DNA of 58,654 bases from Bacteroidota bacterium. Lineage in GTDB: Bacteria; Bacteroidota; Ignavibacteria; Palsa-1295. The stretch is from contig JAJPIQ010000059.1 in assembly GCA_021324685.1 (NCBI GenBank), forward strand, positions 1 through 58,654, given 5' to 3'. This document shows positions 51,104-58,654 of the stretch, piece after piece (position 1 is the stretch's first letter; the number at the start of each line of letters is the position of its first letter). The position numbers and the translations under genes were made by a program. The notes beneath the pieces were generated by a model. The model had not been told where the DNA came from and did no database searches. It saw only the letters and a list, made by a program, of their open reading frames with translations.

Positions 51104-52921
51104 ATGTCATTCCAACGTCGTACCCACATGGCAGGCGAGCTTCGCAAGGAGCAGATCGGCACACGAGTCGTCCTTAACGGCTGGGTCGATGGCGTGCGCG
51201 ATATGGGCGGCGTGCTCTTTTTCGATGTTCGGGACCGGACCGGAAAATCGCAATGTGTCCTTCGACCGAACGCCGCCGGCGGAACGAACTCGCCCAACCG
51301 GCCTTATGAGACCGCACGAAAACTGCGAAACGAATTTGTCATTGCAGCCGCCGGCGACGTGCGCCGGCGCGAAAGCCCCAACCCCAAACTTCCGACCGGC
51401 GAGATCGAAATAGAGATCTCTTCGCTGGAAATCCTGAATGCTTCCGAAGTTCCACCGTTCGAAGTAAAGGAAGATACGACGGCGAATGAAGATCTGCGCT
51501 TGCGCTACCGCTATCTCGATCTTCGCCGTCCGAGCCTGCAAAAGAATATCGCGCTGCGGCACACGGTCGTAAAATCGATCCGCGATTATTTCGATGCGCT
51601 TGGGTTTTACGAGATCGAAACGCCGATCCTGATGAAAGCCACGCCCGAAGGCGCCCGCGATTTTCTGGTTCCCAGCCGATTGCATACCGGGTCCTTTTAT
51701 GCGCTGCCGCAATCGCCGCAGCTCTATAAGCAGGTCCTGATGATCTCCGGGTTCGACCGCTATTTTCAGATCGCACGGTGCTTTCGCGATGAGGACCTCC
51801 GCGCCGACCGGCAGCCAGAGTTCACGCAGTTGGACGTCGAAATGAGTTTTCCGAACGAGGACATCGTCTATGGCGTCATGGAAAACTGCCTTGCGAACGT
51901 CTGGAGCGCGATCGGCCTTAAACTTCCTTCCCCGTTTTTGCAACTCAGCTATCACGAGGCCATGAGCCGTTTCGGGACCGATAAGCCGGACCTCCGATAT
52001 GGTCTCGAGATCCAGACGCTGACCGAGATGGTCCGCGGCAAGACCGAATTCAAGCCGTTCCTGGAAGTGCTCGAAAAGCGGCTCGGCGTGATCGGTGCCG
52101 TCGTCGCTCCGGGTGGCGCAAACTGGTCGCGCAAGCAGCTCGACTCGCTCACCGACCTTGCAAAGGTCTATGGCGCGTCGGGGCTGGTCTGGATAAAAGT
52201 TACACCGGACGGATGCGATTCGAGTGCAAAGAAATTCCTTTCGGACGACCTGCTTCGCGATATTCGTTCCGTTTGCGGCGCGCAGGCGGGAAGCAATGGC
52301 GCACCCGGCGACCTGATCCTGGTGGTCTCGCACCCCAAATGGGAGCGCGCCTACACGATCCTGGGCGCACTTCGCATCGAACTCGCGAAACGGCTCGAAC
52401 TCTTAAAGGGCAAAGAATGGGAATTTGCGCCGGCATGGATCACCAATTTCCCGATGTTCGAGGAGGACGAAGAGTCCGGAACATTTACCTTCAAGCACCA
52501 TCCGTTTACCTCGCCCGATATTCGCGACTGGGCCGATCGTTCGGAAGGCCTGCAACACGTCCGCGCCCGGGCCTACGACATCGTGATCAATGGCTATGAA
52601 CTCGGCTCCGGCTCGATCCGTATTCACGACCGGACTATGCAGGAAGAGGTCTTCGATTTGCTCGGTCTTACCAGGGAAGAGCAAATTCAGAAATTCGGGT
52701 TCATCCTCGAAGCCTTTCAGTACGGCGCGCCGCCGCACGGCGGAATGGCGCTCGGGATCGATCGGATCGTAATGCTCTGCGCTGGCACGGAGAATATTCG
52801 CGATGTCATCGCATTCCCGAAGACCACGAGCATGCAAAGCCTGATGGACGGCTCGCCTTCCGTAATCGAAGAGCGGCAGTTAAAAGAATTGAAGATCGAA
52901 ATATCGAAAGAGAAAACGTAG
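51104..52921 (+). CDS. aspS: Aspartyl-tRNA synthetase
   Basis: 605 residues, class II synthetase of the bacterial type. N-terminal OB-fold (GTRVVLNGWVDGVRDMGGVLFFDVRD), motif 2 (FDRYFQIARCFRDEDLRADRQPEFTQLDVEM), the bacterial insertion (GAD domain region about 310-420) and motif 3 (PHGGMALGIDRIVML). The start at ATG 51104 is set by the usual N-terminus and the -7 box; the frame is open further into the purF end. Whether it is discriminating or also charges tRNA-Asn cannot be told. A perfect palindrome covers its stop codon. Confidence 0.96.
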   Translation: MSFQRRTHMAGELRKEQIGTRVVLNGWVDGVRDMGGVLFFDVRDRTGKSQCVLRPNAAGGTNSPNRPYETARKLRNEFVIAAAGDVRRRESPNPKLPTGEIEIEISSLEILNASEVPPFEVKEDTTANEDLRLRYRYLDLRRPSLQKNIALRHTVVKSIRDYFDALGFYEIETPILMKATPEGARDFLVPSRLHTGSFYALPQSPQLYKQVLMISGFDRYFQIARCFRDEDLRADRQPEFTQLDVEMSFPNEDIVYGVMENCLANVWSAIGLKLPSPFLQLSYHEAMSRFGTDKPDLRYGLEIQTLTEMVRGKTEFKPFLEVLEKRLGVIGAVVAPGGANWSRKQLDSLTDLAKVYGASGLVWIKVTPDGCDSSAKKFLSDDLLRDIRSVCGAQAGSNGAPGDLILVVSHPKWERAYTILGALRIELAKRLELLKGKEWEFAPAWITNFPMFEEDEESGTFTFKHHPFTSPDIRDWADRSEGLQHVRARAYDIVINGYELGSGSIRIHDRTMQEEVFDLLGLTREEQIQKFGFILEAFQYGAPPHGGMALGIDRIVMLCAGTENIRDVIAFPKTTSMQSLMDGSPSVIEERQLKELKIEISKEKT

Positions 52922-52930
52922 TACGTTTTC
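52912..52930. terminator. Palindrome over the aspS stop codon
   Basis: GAAAACGTA / TACGTTTTC around a central G, with the TAG stop in the middle. Short, and without a following T run, so terminator function is uncertain. Confidence 0.4.
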
Positions 52931-53041
52931 CGGAACGAAGCCCCTAGCGGGAATGGCTCGACTCCGGAAGGCATTTTCTTTTTTTGCGGAATCGAATTCA
53001 GTTTGGTCGGATTTTAGGCGTCGTTTTCTTGTTATGCTCTC

Positions 53042-53440
53042 GTGAGGCCATTCTTTTTTCTGGTCGCTTTCGTCATTGCCGTTCCGGCGTTTGCACAGTC
53101 CGGCGCCGGGTCGCAGGACTCGTCCGTCAACGGCCAGCTTCGGCCGCGCTGGGGAAATTATATCGTCGGCGTTTTCCCTTCCCCGGCAAGGATCGGAGAA
53201 CCCATCACCGTGCAAACCTATAACCACAACCCGGTCGAACTCAGTGTAACGATCTACGATGCAGCCGGCCGGGAAATGCTCGACCTCATTCCAAAACAAA
53301 TGGAGCCGGGAGGCCTTAAGACGCTGACGATTCCGGCCCTGCTGCTTTCTTCCGGAATGTATCGTGCCGTCCTGACGACCTATACTGCATCGGGGGCCAT
53401 CGATGCGGTCGATCAACTGCGCTTTCTCATCGTTCACTAA
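53042..53440 (+). CDS. Small secreted protein resembling a free-standing T9SS sorting domain
   Basis: 132 residues from GTG. Signal peptide RPFFFLVAFVIAVPAFAQ, a short linker, and then an about 90-residue domain that resembles a type A CTD: GVFPSPARIGEPITVQ (for the usual YPNPA), ELSVTIYDAAGREML, LTIPALLLSSGMYRAVL. No cargo domain is attached. It precedes the IgGFc-binding-like gene with a TAA-ATG junction and no gap, so the two are co-expressed. Confidence 0.7.
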   Translation: MRPFFFLVAFVIAVPAFAQSGAGSQDSSVNGQLRPRWGNYIVGVFPSPARIGEPITVQTYNHNPVELSVTIYDAAGREMLDLIPKQMEPGGLKTLTIPALLLSSGMYRAVLTTYTASGAIDAVDQLRFLIVH

Positions 53441-55828
53441 ATGTACCGGTCCCTCATTCTTTTTTTTATCCTCTCGGTCGCAGCGCAGGTCGCCCATGCG
53501 CAGACCGACCCCCAGAGCCTGGCGCAGGACTCCCGCGGGAAGGAGTTTTGGCTCGCATTTCCACAGAACGCGATCATCGAAGGCAACAAGACGCTCAGCC
53601 TTAAGCTGTTTATCACCAGCGATCGCGAGACCGATGGCACGGTTTCCGTTCCAGGACTCGGCGAACGCATTCCGTTCCATATCGCATCGTCCGATATCAA
53701 AGAGATCGATATCGACACCACGGTGCAGTTGCTCGTAAGCGAGCAAGTCCAGCGGCTCGGAGTGCATGTCGAAGCCAATAACGATGTCGCGGTCTTCGGG
53801 CTCTCCCACCGGCCCGCAAGCACCGATACGTATCTTGGGTTGCCTGTGCTGGCCCTGGGGACCGCGTATCGCGCGGTCGGATATTATGCGCTGCAAAATG
53901 GGCCCGAAAGTTTTACTTCCGAAGTCGCGATCGTCGGAACGCAGGACCATACGATCGTCACGATCTCGCTCAACTCCGATACGCGCGGCGGACATCGAAA
54001 AGGCGAAACATTTTCTGTCCAGCTCAATGCCGGCGAAACATACCTGATCCAGGGAGCGACCTCTCCCGGCCACTCAAGCGACCTTACCGGTTCCCTCGTG
54101 ACCTCGGATAAGCCGATCGGTTTTATGATCGGCCATACGTGCGCACAGGTCCCACCGGACGTATCCTTCTGCGATCAGCTCCTCGAAATGGAACCGCCGA
54201 TCCCGAGCTGGGGACGGCAGTTCTATGTCGGCAAACTCGAGGGAAAAACTCAATATGCCATTCGCGTCATTGCCAGCGAAGACCATACCGAAGTCTTCCT
54301 CAATAACAAGCTCGTGGGAAAACTGCAGGCCGGACAGTTCTACGAGAACAATCACATGGTCGATAATTCGCTGGTGACGGCTTCCGGACCGGTCCTCGTC
54401 TCGGAATATGCGCAGGGCTCGGACGCCGATTCGGTCAAGGTCGGCGATCCCTTCATGATGCTGATCACGCCGACGGAACAGTTCCTGAATTACTACCGCT
54501 TCGTGACCCCGGTTTCCGGCGAGTGGTATCATTATATCAATCTCGTGGTCCCGCTGGACGCCGAAGGCTCGCTTCGCGTCGATGGCCGGCCCGTGCCCGT
54601 CCGGTATTTTCATACGATCGGGATCTCCCGATACGGGATCGCCCAGTATGAGATCGGATTTGGTTCTCACTCGGTCTCCTGCGACCAACCGTTCGGCCTC
54701 TATTCCTATGGCTTCGGTATTCGCGGCGATAATTACGACTCGTATGGGAATGATGGCGGCCAGCTCGTCAAGACGGTCCCCATCGTGCGGGACACGATGC
54801 GCCCCATCCTCGAACTCACCTCCGACGATGGCGAGTATCCGCTCAACCTCATCGCCCGCGACGACCGCCTCTTCGATGCCGGGCTCGCGTCGATCGTCGT
54901 GATCGACAGCGAGAATTACCGTTCGCCGGTCGATATTCCGCGGTTCGATGTCGGCGCGCCCGAAGTCCCGCTGGTCTTCAACATCCGGGACACCGGCACG
55001 TGCGCGTTCCTGAGCCTGAAACTCACCGATGCGGCCGGGAATGTTTCCTATTGGGTCGTCTGCCGGACCTTCAGCGGCCGGCACTGGAACTATACTTTGA
55101 ACGAAGGGCGGGAAAATATTTGCCCGAGCTGTAAAGAGACGACGATGCAGTTCATCACTTCGCCTTCGCTCACGGTCTCCGACGTCACGTTCGATCCTCC
55201 GAGCTACCTCGTCGGCGGGGGGACGTTCGATCAATTTTCCACGCGGCTGAGCGGCAGTTTCCAGGGCTTTTATATATATCCGATCGATAAATCGCTCCAG
55301 TTCGCGGCCGGCATCGGCTTCGCGAACTTCAGCGGTGCGGCGGTGGGAGTGCATTCGACGTTCGTTCACGATTCGATCGAGTACGGCGATACGGCCGGAT
55401 CGCAGCTTTCGAAACTGATCGAAAATTATACCGCGGAGGCATCGCTCACGTACGTCACGCTGAACGGCGGCGCCTATTATTACCTGGTCCCGGAAAAATT
55501 TTATATCTATAGCGGGCTCGTCGCCGGGTTCCTGATCTCGAACAGTTTCGTCGAAACGCGCGATATTTTGTTTCCCGCCACGCTCACCGATTCGACGGGC
55601 CGCTCGACCGGGTCGCGGAGCCTTACGGTCGCGAGCGGTTCGTTCCCACACCCGACCGTCTTCCATATCGCACTGGAACTTTCGCCGGGATTCGCCTTTA
55701 AGTTGAGCCAGCAGGTCTCGCTGCTCGCCGGCGCGTACATGAATCTCCCCTTTTTCGATGCCGTCACCGACCTGAACTGGCACCTGACCTCGTTCGGCGC
55801 GCGCATCGGTATCGAATACCGGAAATAA
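53441..55828 (+). CDS. IgGFc-binding-domain protein with C-terminal beta-barrel-like region
   Basis: 795 residues. Signal peptide to AHAQ. An IgGFc-binding N-terminal-like domain (about 30-330): RGKEFWLAFPQNAII, GLPVLALGTAYRAVGY, PESFTSEVAIVGTQDHTIVTI, GSLVTSDKPIGFMIGHTC, VLVSEYAQGS. A further Ig-like stretch contains Cys pairs (TGTCAFLSLKLTDAAGNVSYW, NICPSCKET). The last about 200 residues (FDQFSTRLSGSFQGFYIYPID to FGARIGIEYRK) have alternating strands as in outer-membrane barrels. Likely a surface protein of unknown ligand. It abuts the convergent gene with no base between the stops. Confidence 0.75.
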   Translation: MYRSLILFFILSVAAQVAHAQTDPQSLAQDSRGKEFWLAFPQNAIIEGNKTLSLKLFITSDRETDGTVSVPGLGERIPFHIASSDIKEIDIDTTVQLLVSEQVQRLGVHVEANNDVAVFGLSHRPASTDTYLGLPVLALGTAYRAVGYYALQNGPESFTSEVAIVGTQDHTIVTISLNSDTRGGHRKGETFSVQLNAGETYLIQGATSPGHSSDLTGSLVTSDKPIGFMIGHTCAQVPPDVSFCDQLLEMEPPIPSWGRQFYVGKLEGKTQYAIRVIASEDHTEVFLNNKLVGKLQAGQFYENNHMVDNSLVTASGPVLVSEYAQGSDADSVKVGDPFMMLITPTEQFLNYYRFVTPVSGEWYHYINLVVPLDAEGSLRVDGRPVPVRYFHTIGISRYGIAQYEIGFGSHSVSCDQPFGLYSYGFGIRGDNYDSYGNDGGQLVKTVPIVRDTMRPILELTSDDGEYPLNLIARDDRLFDAGLASIVVIDSENYRSPVDIPRFDVGAPEVPLVFNIRDTGTCAFLSLKLTDAAGNVSYWVVCRTFSGRHWNYTLNEGRENICPSCKETTMQFITSPSLTVSDVTFDPPSYLVGGGTFDQFSTRLSGSFQGFYIYPIDKSLQFAAGIGFANFSGAAVGVHSTFVHDSIEYGDTAGSQLSKLIENYTAEASLTYVTLNGGAYYYLVPEKFYIYSGLVAGFLISNSFVETRDILFPATLTDSTGRSTGSRSLTVASGSFPHPTVFHIALELSPGFAFKLSQQVSLLAGAYMNLPFFDAVTDLNWHLTSFGARIGIEYRK

Positions 55829-57907
55829 TCAGCGCTCGACGACGAATCGAACACGCGCGGTTTGCGTGCCGCTGGACCGCACCGCCTCATACACGCCGTT
55901 TGGGAACCCCGTCACATCCCAGGTAGCCATACCCTCCTTCGACGCTAGCCGCGAAACGACGATGCCGGCTTCGTTCACGATCGAAATTCGGCCATCGCGC
56001 AAGTCGGAACTTACAAAGTGCACCGTCGGGGACGTTACGACGGGGTCCGGATAGACGTCAAGAGAAAAATCGCTCGGAGTTCCCGGTGCCCGCCGAACGG
56101 CAGACTCGATATCGTCCACGGGCCGCCTCCAGATGCCGTGACCGTCCGTCCCGGCAAAAAGATCGGAATTACGCTCGGCCAGCGAAAGGACCGTCGCCGT
56201 ATCGGAAAGCCCGTGGTTGAACGGCTGCCAGACAGAGTCGAGCGCCGTCCGCAGCACAAACACCCCGCCTCCGGCAGTAGCGCAAAATAAATTGGTCGCA
56301 TTCACGACGAACGCCGTGATCCCAAAATTAGTGAGCCCATGGTTCACCGTATCCCACTCGACGCCGTCGTTTGTCGTTCGCAGTACGCCAGACGTCGTGG
56401 AAATATAAATAGTGTTCCCAATGGCCGCGACCGCATTGATCGTCATGTGGCTTAAAAAACCGGTATCGATCGGCTGCCAGTTGGCGCCGTTATCGGTCGA
56501 GCGCTGAATGCCGCTGCCATTGGTCCCGGCCAGGAGGTCGCTCCCGTGCAACGCGAACGCGGTGACGTTCTGAAGGATCGAATTTTTTATGGCCCACGTA
56601 GCCCCCCCATCGGTCGAAAGCAGCACGCCGTTCTGCGTTGCCGCGAAAAGAACGGTTCCGTTCGGAAGAAACGCCGAAAAATCGCCGAGCGGCTCCGGGA
56701 GCGTATCCCAATTCGTTCCATTATTCGACGAATGGAGCGTCCGTCCGTCCAGCGTGGACATCACAAGGTTCTGCGCGACCCCAATGAGCGACCGTGCCGG
56801 CGCCGGCTGGACGTTTTCCCATGTATCGCCGCTATCGCTCGAACGCGCGACGTCACCGAAACCGGTAAGCGCAAAAAGATAGGGACCGCCCGAAAAGGTG
56901 GTCGGGACCGACGTTAACGCGATGCCGTTGCTCGCGTTCGGGGTGCCGTTCAGGCTATCGATAAAGATTCCCGCGTGCGCGGTCCCGATGAAAAGAGTCC
57001 CCGAATTCACCGCTAACGCGGTCACACGAAGTCCCGCCGGGTCCGACCCGACCGCAGCCCAGTGCGCCCCGGTGTCGGTCGATCGGAACAGGCCGTTCGC
57101 CGTTCCGGCGTACAGGTTCCCATCCCAGGCGAGCGCCAGGATGGCTTCTGGCGTAAGCTCGTTTCCGCCTTCCTGCCAGTGTGCGCCGCGGTCGGTCGAA
57201 CGGAAGATCGCGCCGGCATTCGTTCCGGCAACAACGGCGGCGCCGTTCGCGGCGAGCGATGTGATGTTATTCGCCGCAAGCCCGAGCCCGGCACTGACCC
57301 ACGTCTTGCCCGAATCGATGGAAGTGAAGATTCCCGCATCCGTACCGGCCACAAGGGTCTGTCCGCTCGTAGCCATCGCGAAGACGGATGCCCCTGCCGG
57401 CAGGTTACTGTCGGCCTCGTGCCATGTTTGCCCTGCGTCGCTCGAACGGAACAGGCCGCCGTTCGTGCCATCGTTCAACGTTCCCGCAAACAATGTAGAA
57501 CCGGCCGATGCGAGGAAAAGCACGTTCGAATTGGAAGGTCCCTGGGCGATGGGGCTCCATGTCACTCCTCCATCGCTGCTTAAGAATATGCCATTCCCCG
57601 CCGTCGCCGCAGACAGGGATGGACCAATGGGAAGGAATGCCGTGACCCGCGCATTCCCTGTAACCGCTGGCGACCACACCGAACGGTCTCCCGATAAACG
57701 ATAGATCGTGCCGACATCGGTGCCGGCCAGTAACTCCGGTCCTGAAGAGAACATGGACGTGATCGTTCCGCCTTCGGGGCCGTTCGTCTGCACCCACTGC
57801 GCGCGCAGCGGCGAAAACGAGAACGCGAGGAGCGAAAACCAGAGGAGCGAAAACCAGAAGAGCGAGAACGCTGGGAGCGAAAATGCGATCGTGCTGCGAA
57901 ATTTCAT
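55829..57907 (-). CDS. T9SS-exported propeller-repeat protein
   Basis: 692 residues. The signal peptide is unusual, with a repetitive core (LPAFSLFWFSLLWFSLLAFS). The body consists of about 13 short propeller blades with TLFAGTxxG, RSTDxGAHWxxxG and LAGTNGSGI motifs, as in sortilin/YCF48-like proteins. The C-terminus is a type A sorting domain (LDVYPDPVVTSPTVHFVSSD, ISIVNEAGIVVSRL, FPNGVYEAVRSSG). It is a paralogue in layout of the propeller T9SS gene at 43-45 kb. The ATG overlaps the stop of the upstream gene (ATGA). Confidence 0.85.
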   Translation of the reverse strand: MKFRSTIAFSLPAFSLFWFSLLWFSLLAFSFSPLRAQWVQTNGPEGGTITSMFSSGPELLAGTDVGTIYRLSGDRSVWSPAVTGNARVTAFLPIGPSLSAATAGNGIFLSSDGGVTWSPIAQGPSNSNVLFLASAGSTLFAGTLNDGTNGGLFRSSDAGQTWHEADSNLPAGASVFAMATSGQTLVAGTDAGIFTSIDSGKTWVSAGLGLAANNITSLAANGAAVVAGTNAGAIFRSTDRGAHWQEGGNELTPEAILALAWDGNLYAGTANGLFRSTDTGAHWAAVGSDPAGLRVTALAVNSGTLFIGTAHAGIFIDSLNGTPNASNGIALTSVPTTFSGGPYLFALTGFGDVARSSDSGDTWENVQPAPARSLIGVAQNLVMSTLDGRTLHSSNNGTNWDTLPEPLGDFSAFLPNGTVLFAATQNGVLLSTDGGATWAIKNSILQNVTAFALHGSDLLAGTNGSGIQRSTDNGANWQPIDTGFLSHMTINAVAAIGNTIYISTTSGVLRTTNDGVEWDTVNHGLTNFGITAFVVNATNLFCATAGGGVFVLRTALDSVWQPFNHGLSDTATVLSLAERNSDLFAGTDGHGIWRRPVDDIESAVRRAPGTPSDFSLDVYPDPVVTSPTVHFVSSDLRDGRISIVNEAGIVVSRLASKEGMATWDVTGFPNGVYEAVRSSGTQTARVRFVVER
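57825..57885. repeat. 15-nt tandem repeats coding the signal-peptide core
   Basis: Units near AGAGGAGCGAAAACC repeat about four times (57825-57840, 57841-57855, 57856-57870, 57871-57885). On the minus strand each codes a five-residue hydrophobic block such as FSLLW or FSLLA. Confidence 0.85.
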
Positions 57908-58350
57908 TCCCGTTCCCTCAGCTTAAGAAGTTCCTCATGATGGAGCGCGGCGAGCGCCGAGTCCTTCGATTCCCGGTCCGCCCACGTCCGGGTATCGTCT
58001 CCGCTTTTGAGCGAAACGATCCGCGTCGCGACGTACGAGCGCGGCCGGTCGCCCGCCGCGTCGTAAATATTATAGGTGACCAGCAGTTCATCTTTTGCAT
58101 GATTCGCAAGAAAGCAGGCCATCTCCGGCGCTCCCATCGCGGCATGCAGCATCATCTGGTCCGATTTGTCCCGAAAGAAAAATTGGGTGGAATCCTTTTT
58201 ATCGAACCGGAGGAATTCCGCGTGGGTCGTCACCGTCTTGAGCAGCCGGGCAGGCGCGGTCGAATCGACCGGGACCGTAGCCTGACGACCGCCTCCTGCG
58301 CGTACGCCCATGCCTAACGCAAGGAGCGAGCAAAGTAAGAAAGATTTCAT
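57904..58350 (-). CDS. Secreted protein of unknown function
   Basis: 148 residues from the ATG at 58350. Signal peptide MKSFLLCSLLALGMGVRAGG; a longer frame (30 more residues) runs through the tandem promoter repeats and is rejected. The mature domain is mixed alpha/beta (FLRFDKKDSTQFFFRDKSDQMML, DELLVTYNIYDAAGDRPRSYVATRIVSL) and ends in a charged helix (ALHHEELLKLRERE). No family recognised. It overlaps the propeller T9SS gene and should be co-expressed with it. Confidence 0.65.
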   Translation of the reverse strand: MKSFLLCSLLALGMGVRAGGGRQATVPVDSTAPARLLKTVTTHAEFLRFDKKDSTQFFFRDKSDQMMLHAAMGAPEMACFLANHAKDELLVTYNIYDAAGDRPRSYVATRIVSLKSGDDTRTWADRESKDSALAALHHEELLKLRERE

Positions 58351-58430
58351 GCGAAAATAAAACTTGATGTGCGAAAATGCAACTTCATGTACAAAAATAC
58401 AACTTGATGCGCGAAAATACAACATTCCTG
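58351..58430 (-). promoter_or_regulatory. Four 20-bp tandem repeats each with a -7-like box
   Basis: GCGAAAATAAAACTTGATGT and three variants fill 58351-58430 with an exact 20-nt period. On the minus strand each unit contains TAttTTyG or a near match: 58412-58419 TATTTTCG, 58392-58399 TATTTTTG (perfect TAnnTTTG), 58372-58379 CATTTTCG, 58352-58359 TATTTTCG. Confidence 0.75.
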
Positions 58431-58530
58431 TACGCAGCACCGAAAAGTAAGCACGTTTGACGGGTGAAACCGGAAACCGCGCGTGGCGTGTTATTTTTTT
58501 GTTCCTTTTCTATAAATCCATTTTCGTCTT

Positions 58531-58654
58531 ATGAAACGATCCTTGCTGTTGGTCTCGGTCTTTGGAATTTTATTTCTTTCTTCGTGTAAGCATAGCACCG
58601 ACGCATCGGGCGGCGGCGGTTACCGCGGCTCATTCAGCGCGACGGTCGATGGCA
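58531..58654 (+). CDS. Lipoprotein, N-terminal part (runs off the window)
   Basis: The first 41 codons only: MKRSLLLVSVFGILFLSSC with lipobox LSSC, then KHSTDASGGGGYRGSFSATVDG. Lys after the Cys is compatible with outer-membrane sorting. The rest is outside the window, so the function cannot be judged. The leader has a T-rich stretch but no perfect -7 box. Confidence 0.75.
   Translation, partial: MKRSLLLVSVFGILFLSSCKHSTDASGGGGYRGSFSATVDG

Noticed and set aside
51107-52333. 408-codon open frame opposite aspS
   Set aside because: aspS is unmistakable; the antisense frame has no start context or family features.
52880-54073. 397-codon minus-strand frame spanning aspS end and two plus-strand genes
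   Set aside because: It crosses three well-supported plus-strand genes and shows no domain.
54074-55783. 569-codon open frame on the strand opposite the IgGFc-binding-like gene
   Set aside because: The plus-strand gene has a signal peptide and recognisable domains. Long antisense frames are common in this window because of codon use (few TTA, CTA and TCA codons); the antisense product is Arg/Asp/Glu-rich without domain features.
1-58654. tRNA, rRNA, CRISPR, prophage or insertion-sequence genes
   Set aside because: Reading through the gaps I saw no cloverleaf, rRNA-like, spacer-array or transposase sequence; small RNAs cannot be excluded by eye.

Overview
This 58.7 kb window looks like chromosome from a member of the Bacteroidota/FCB superphylum, probably outside the classical Bacteroidia (for example a Kapaibacteriota- or Ignavibacteriota-like lineage; the exact phylum is inference). 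Three proteins end in type A C-terminal sorting domains of the type IX secretion system (T9SS). A fourth short protein resembles a free-standing sorting domain, and one periplasmic protein has the PorE-like TPR/PD40/CRD/OmpA layout. Several genes are preceded by the Bacteroidota -7 box TAnnTTTG rather than a sigma-70 -10 box. Shine-Dalgarno sites are mostly weak and GTG or TTG starts are common. No rRNA, tRNA, CRISPR array, integrase or transposase was recognised.

Layout. 0-7.7 kb: two small DUF5985-like membrane proteins, a PorE-like OmpA protein, a CNNM/CorC transporter, argS, rsfS, a LytR_C protein and a secreted protein. 7.7-11.7 kb: GlmU-type uridylyltransferase, panD, panC, arginase and accD, all on the minus strand. 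11.7-17.3 kb: a complete minus-strand exporter operon (HlyD-like lipoprotein, two ABC ATPases, two ABC-2 permeases) ending in a CusF-like lipoprotein. 17.4-22.7 kb: a secreted glycosidase-like protein divergent from NamZ (muramidase), a Spy/LTXXQ protein, an Nramp-family transporter, and an ECF sigma factor with a small membrane protein. 23-26.4 kb: a CxxC protein and a pair of M16 peptidases, the second lacking its zinc site.

26.5-37 kb is the most distinctive region. An AraC-type regulator is followed by cell-envelope and stress-type genes: an AsmA-like protein, YceI, cupin, Lmo0937-type membrane peptide, YtxH, OmpA, and a large ice-binding-like adhesin with T9SS signal. Three transcription units here carry the same ~40-bp element, with two TGTAAC half-sites exactly 21 bp apart, placed 20-21 bp upstream of a -7 box. 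21 bp is the half-site spacing known for AraC on its target DNA, so this looks like a local regulon.

37-40 kb holds low-complexity and coiled-coil genes of unknown function. 40-49 kb: a lipoprotein, thiolase, DinB-like protein, T9SS cargo, a 3-hydroxyacyl-CoA dehydrogenase C-domain protein, purE, elbB and an MsbA-like ABC exporter. 49-58.6 kb: purF, aspS, a CTD-like small protein, an IgGFc-binding-domain protein, a second propeller T9SS cargo, and the start of a lipoprotein gene at the edge.

A second theme runs through the whole window. Many intergenic gaps contain degenerate tandem duplications with 11-25-nt units. Several duplicate a stop codon with its upstream codons, usually in frame. 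One repeats a -7 promoter box four times at exact 20-bp intervals.
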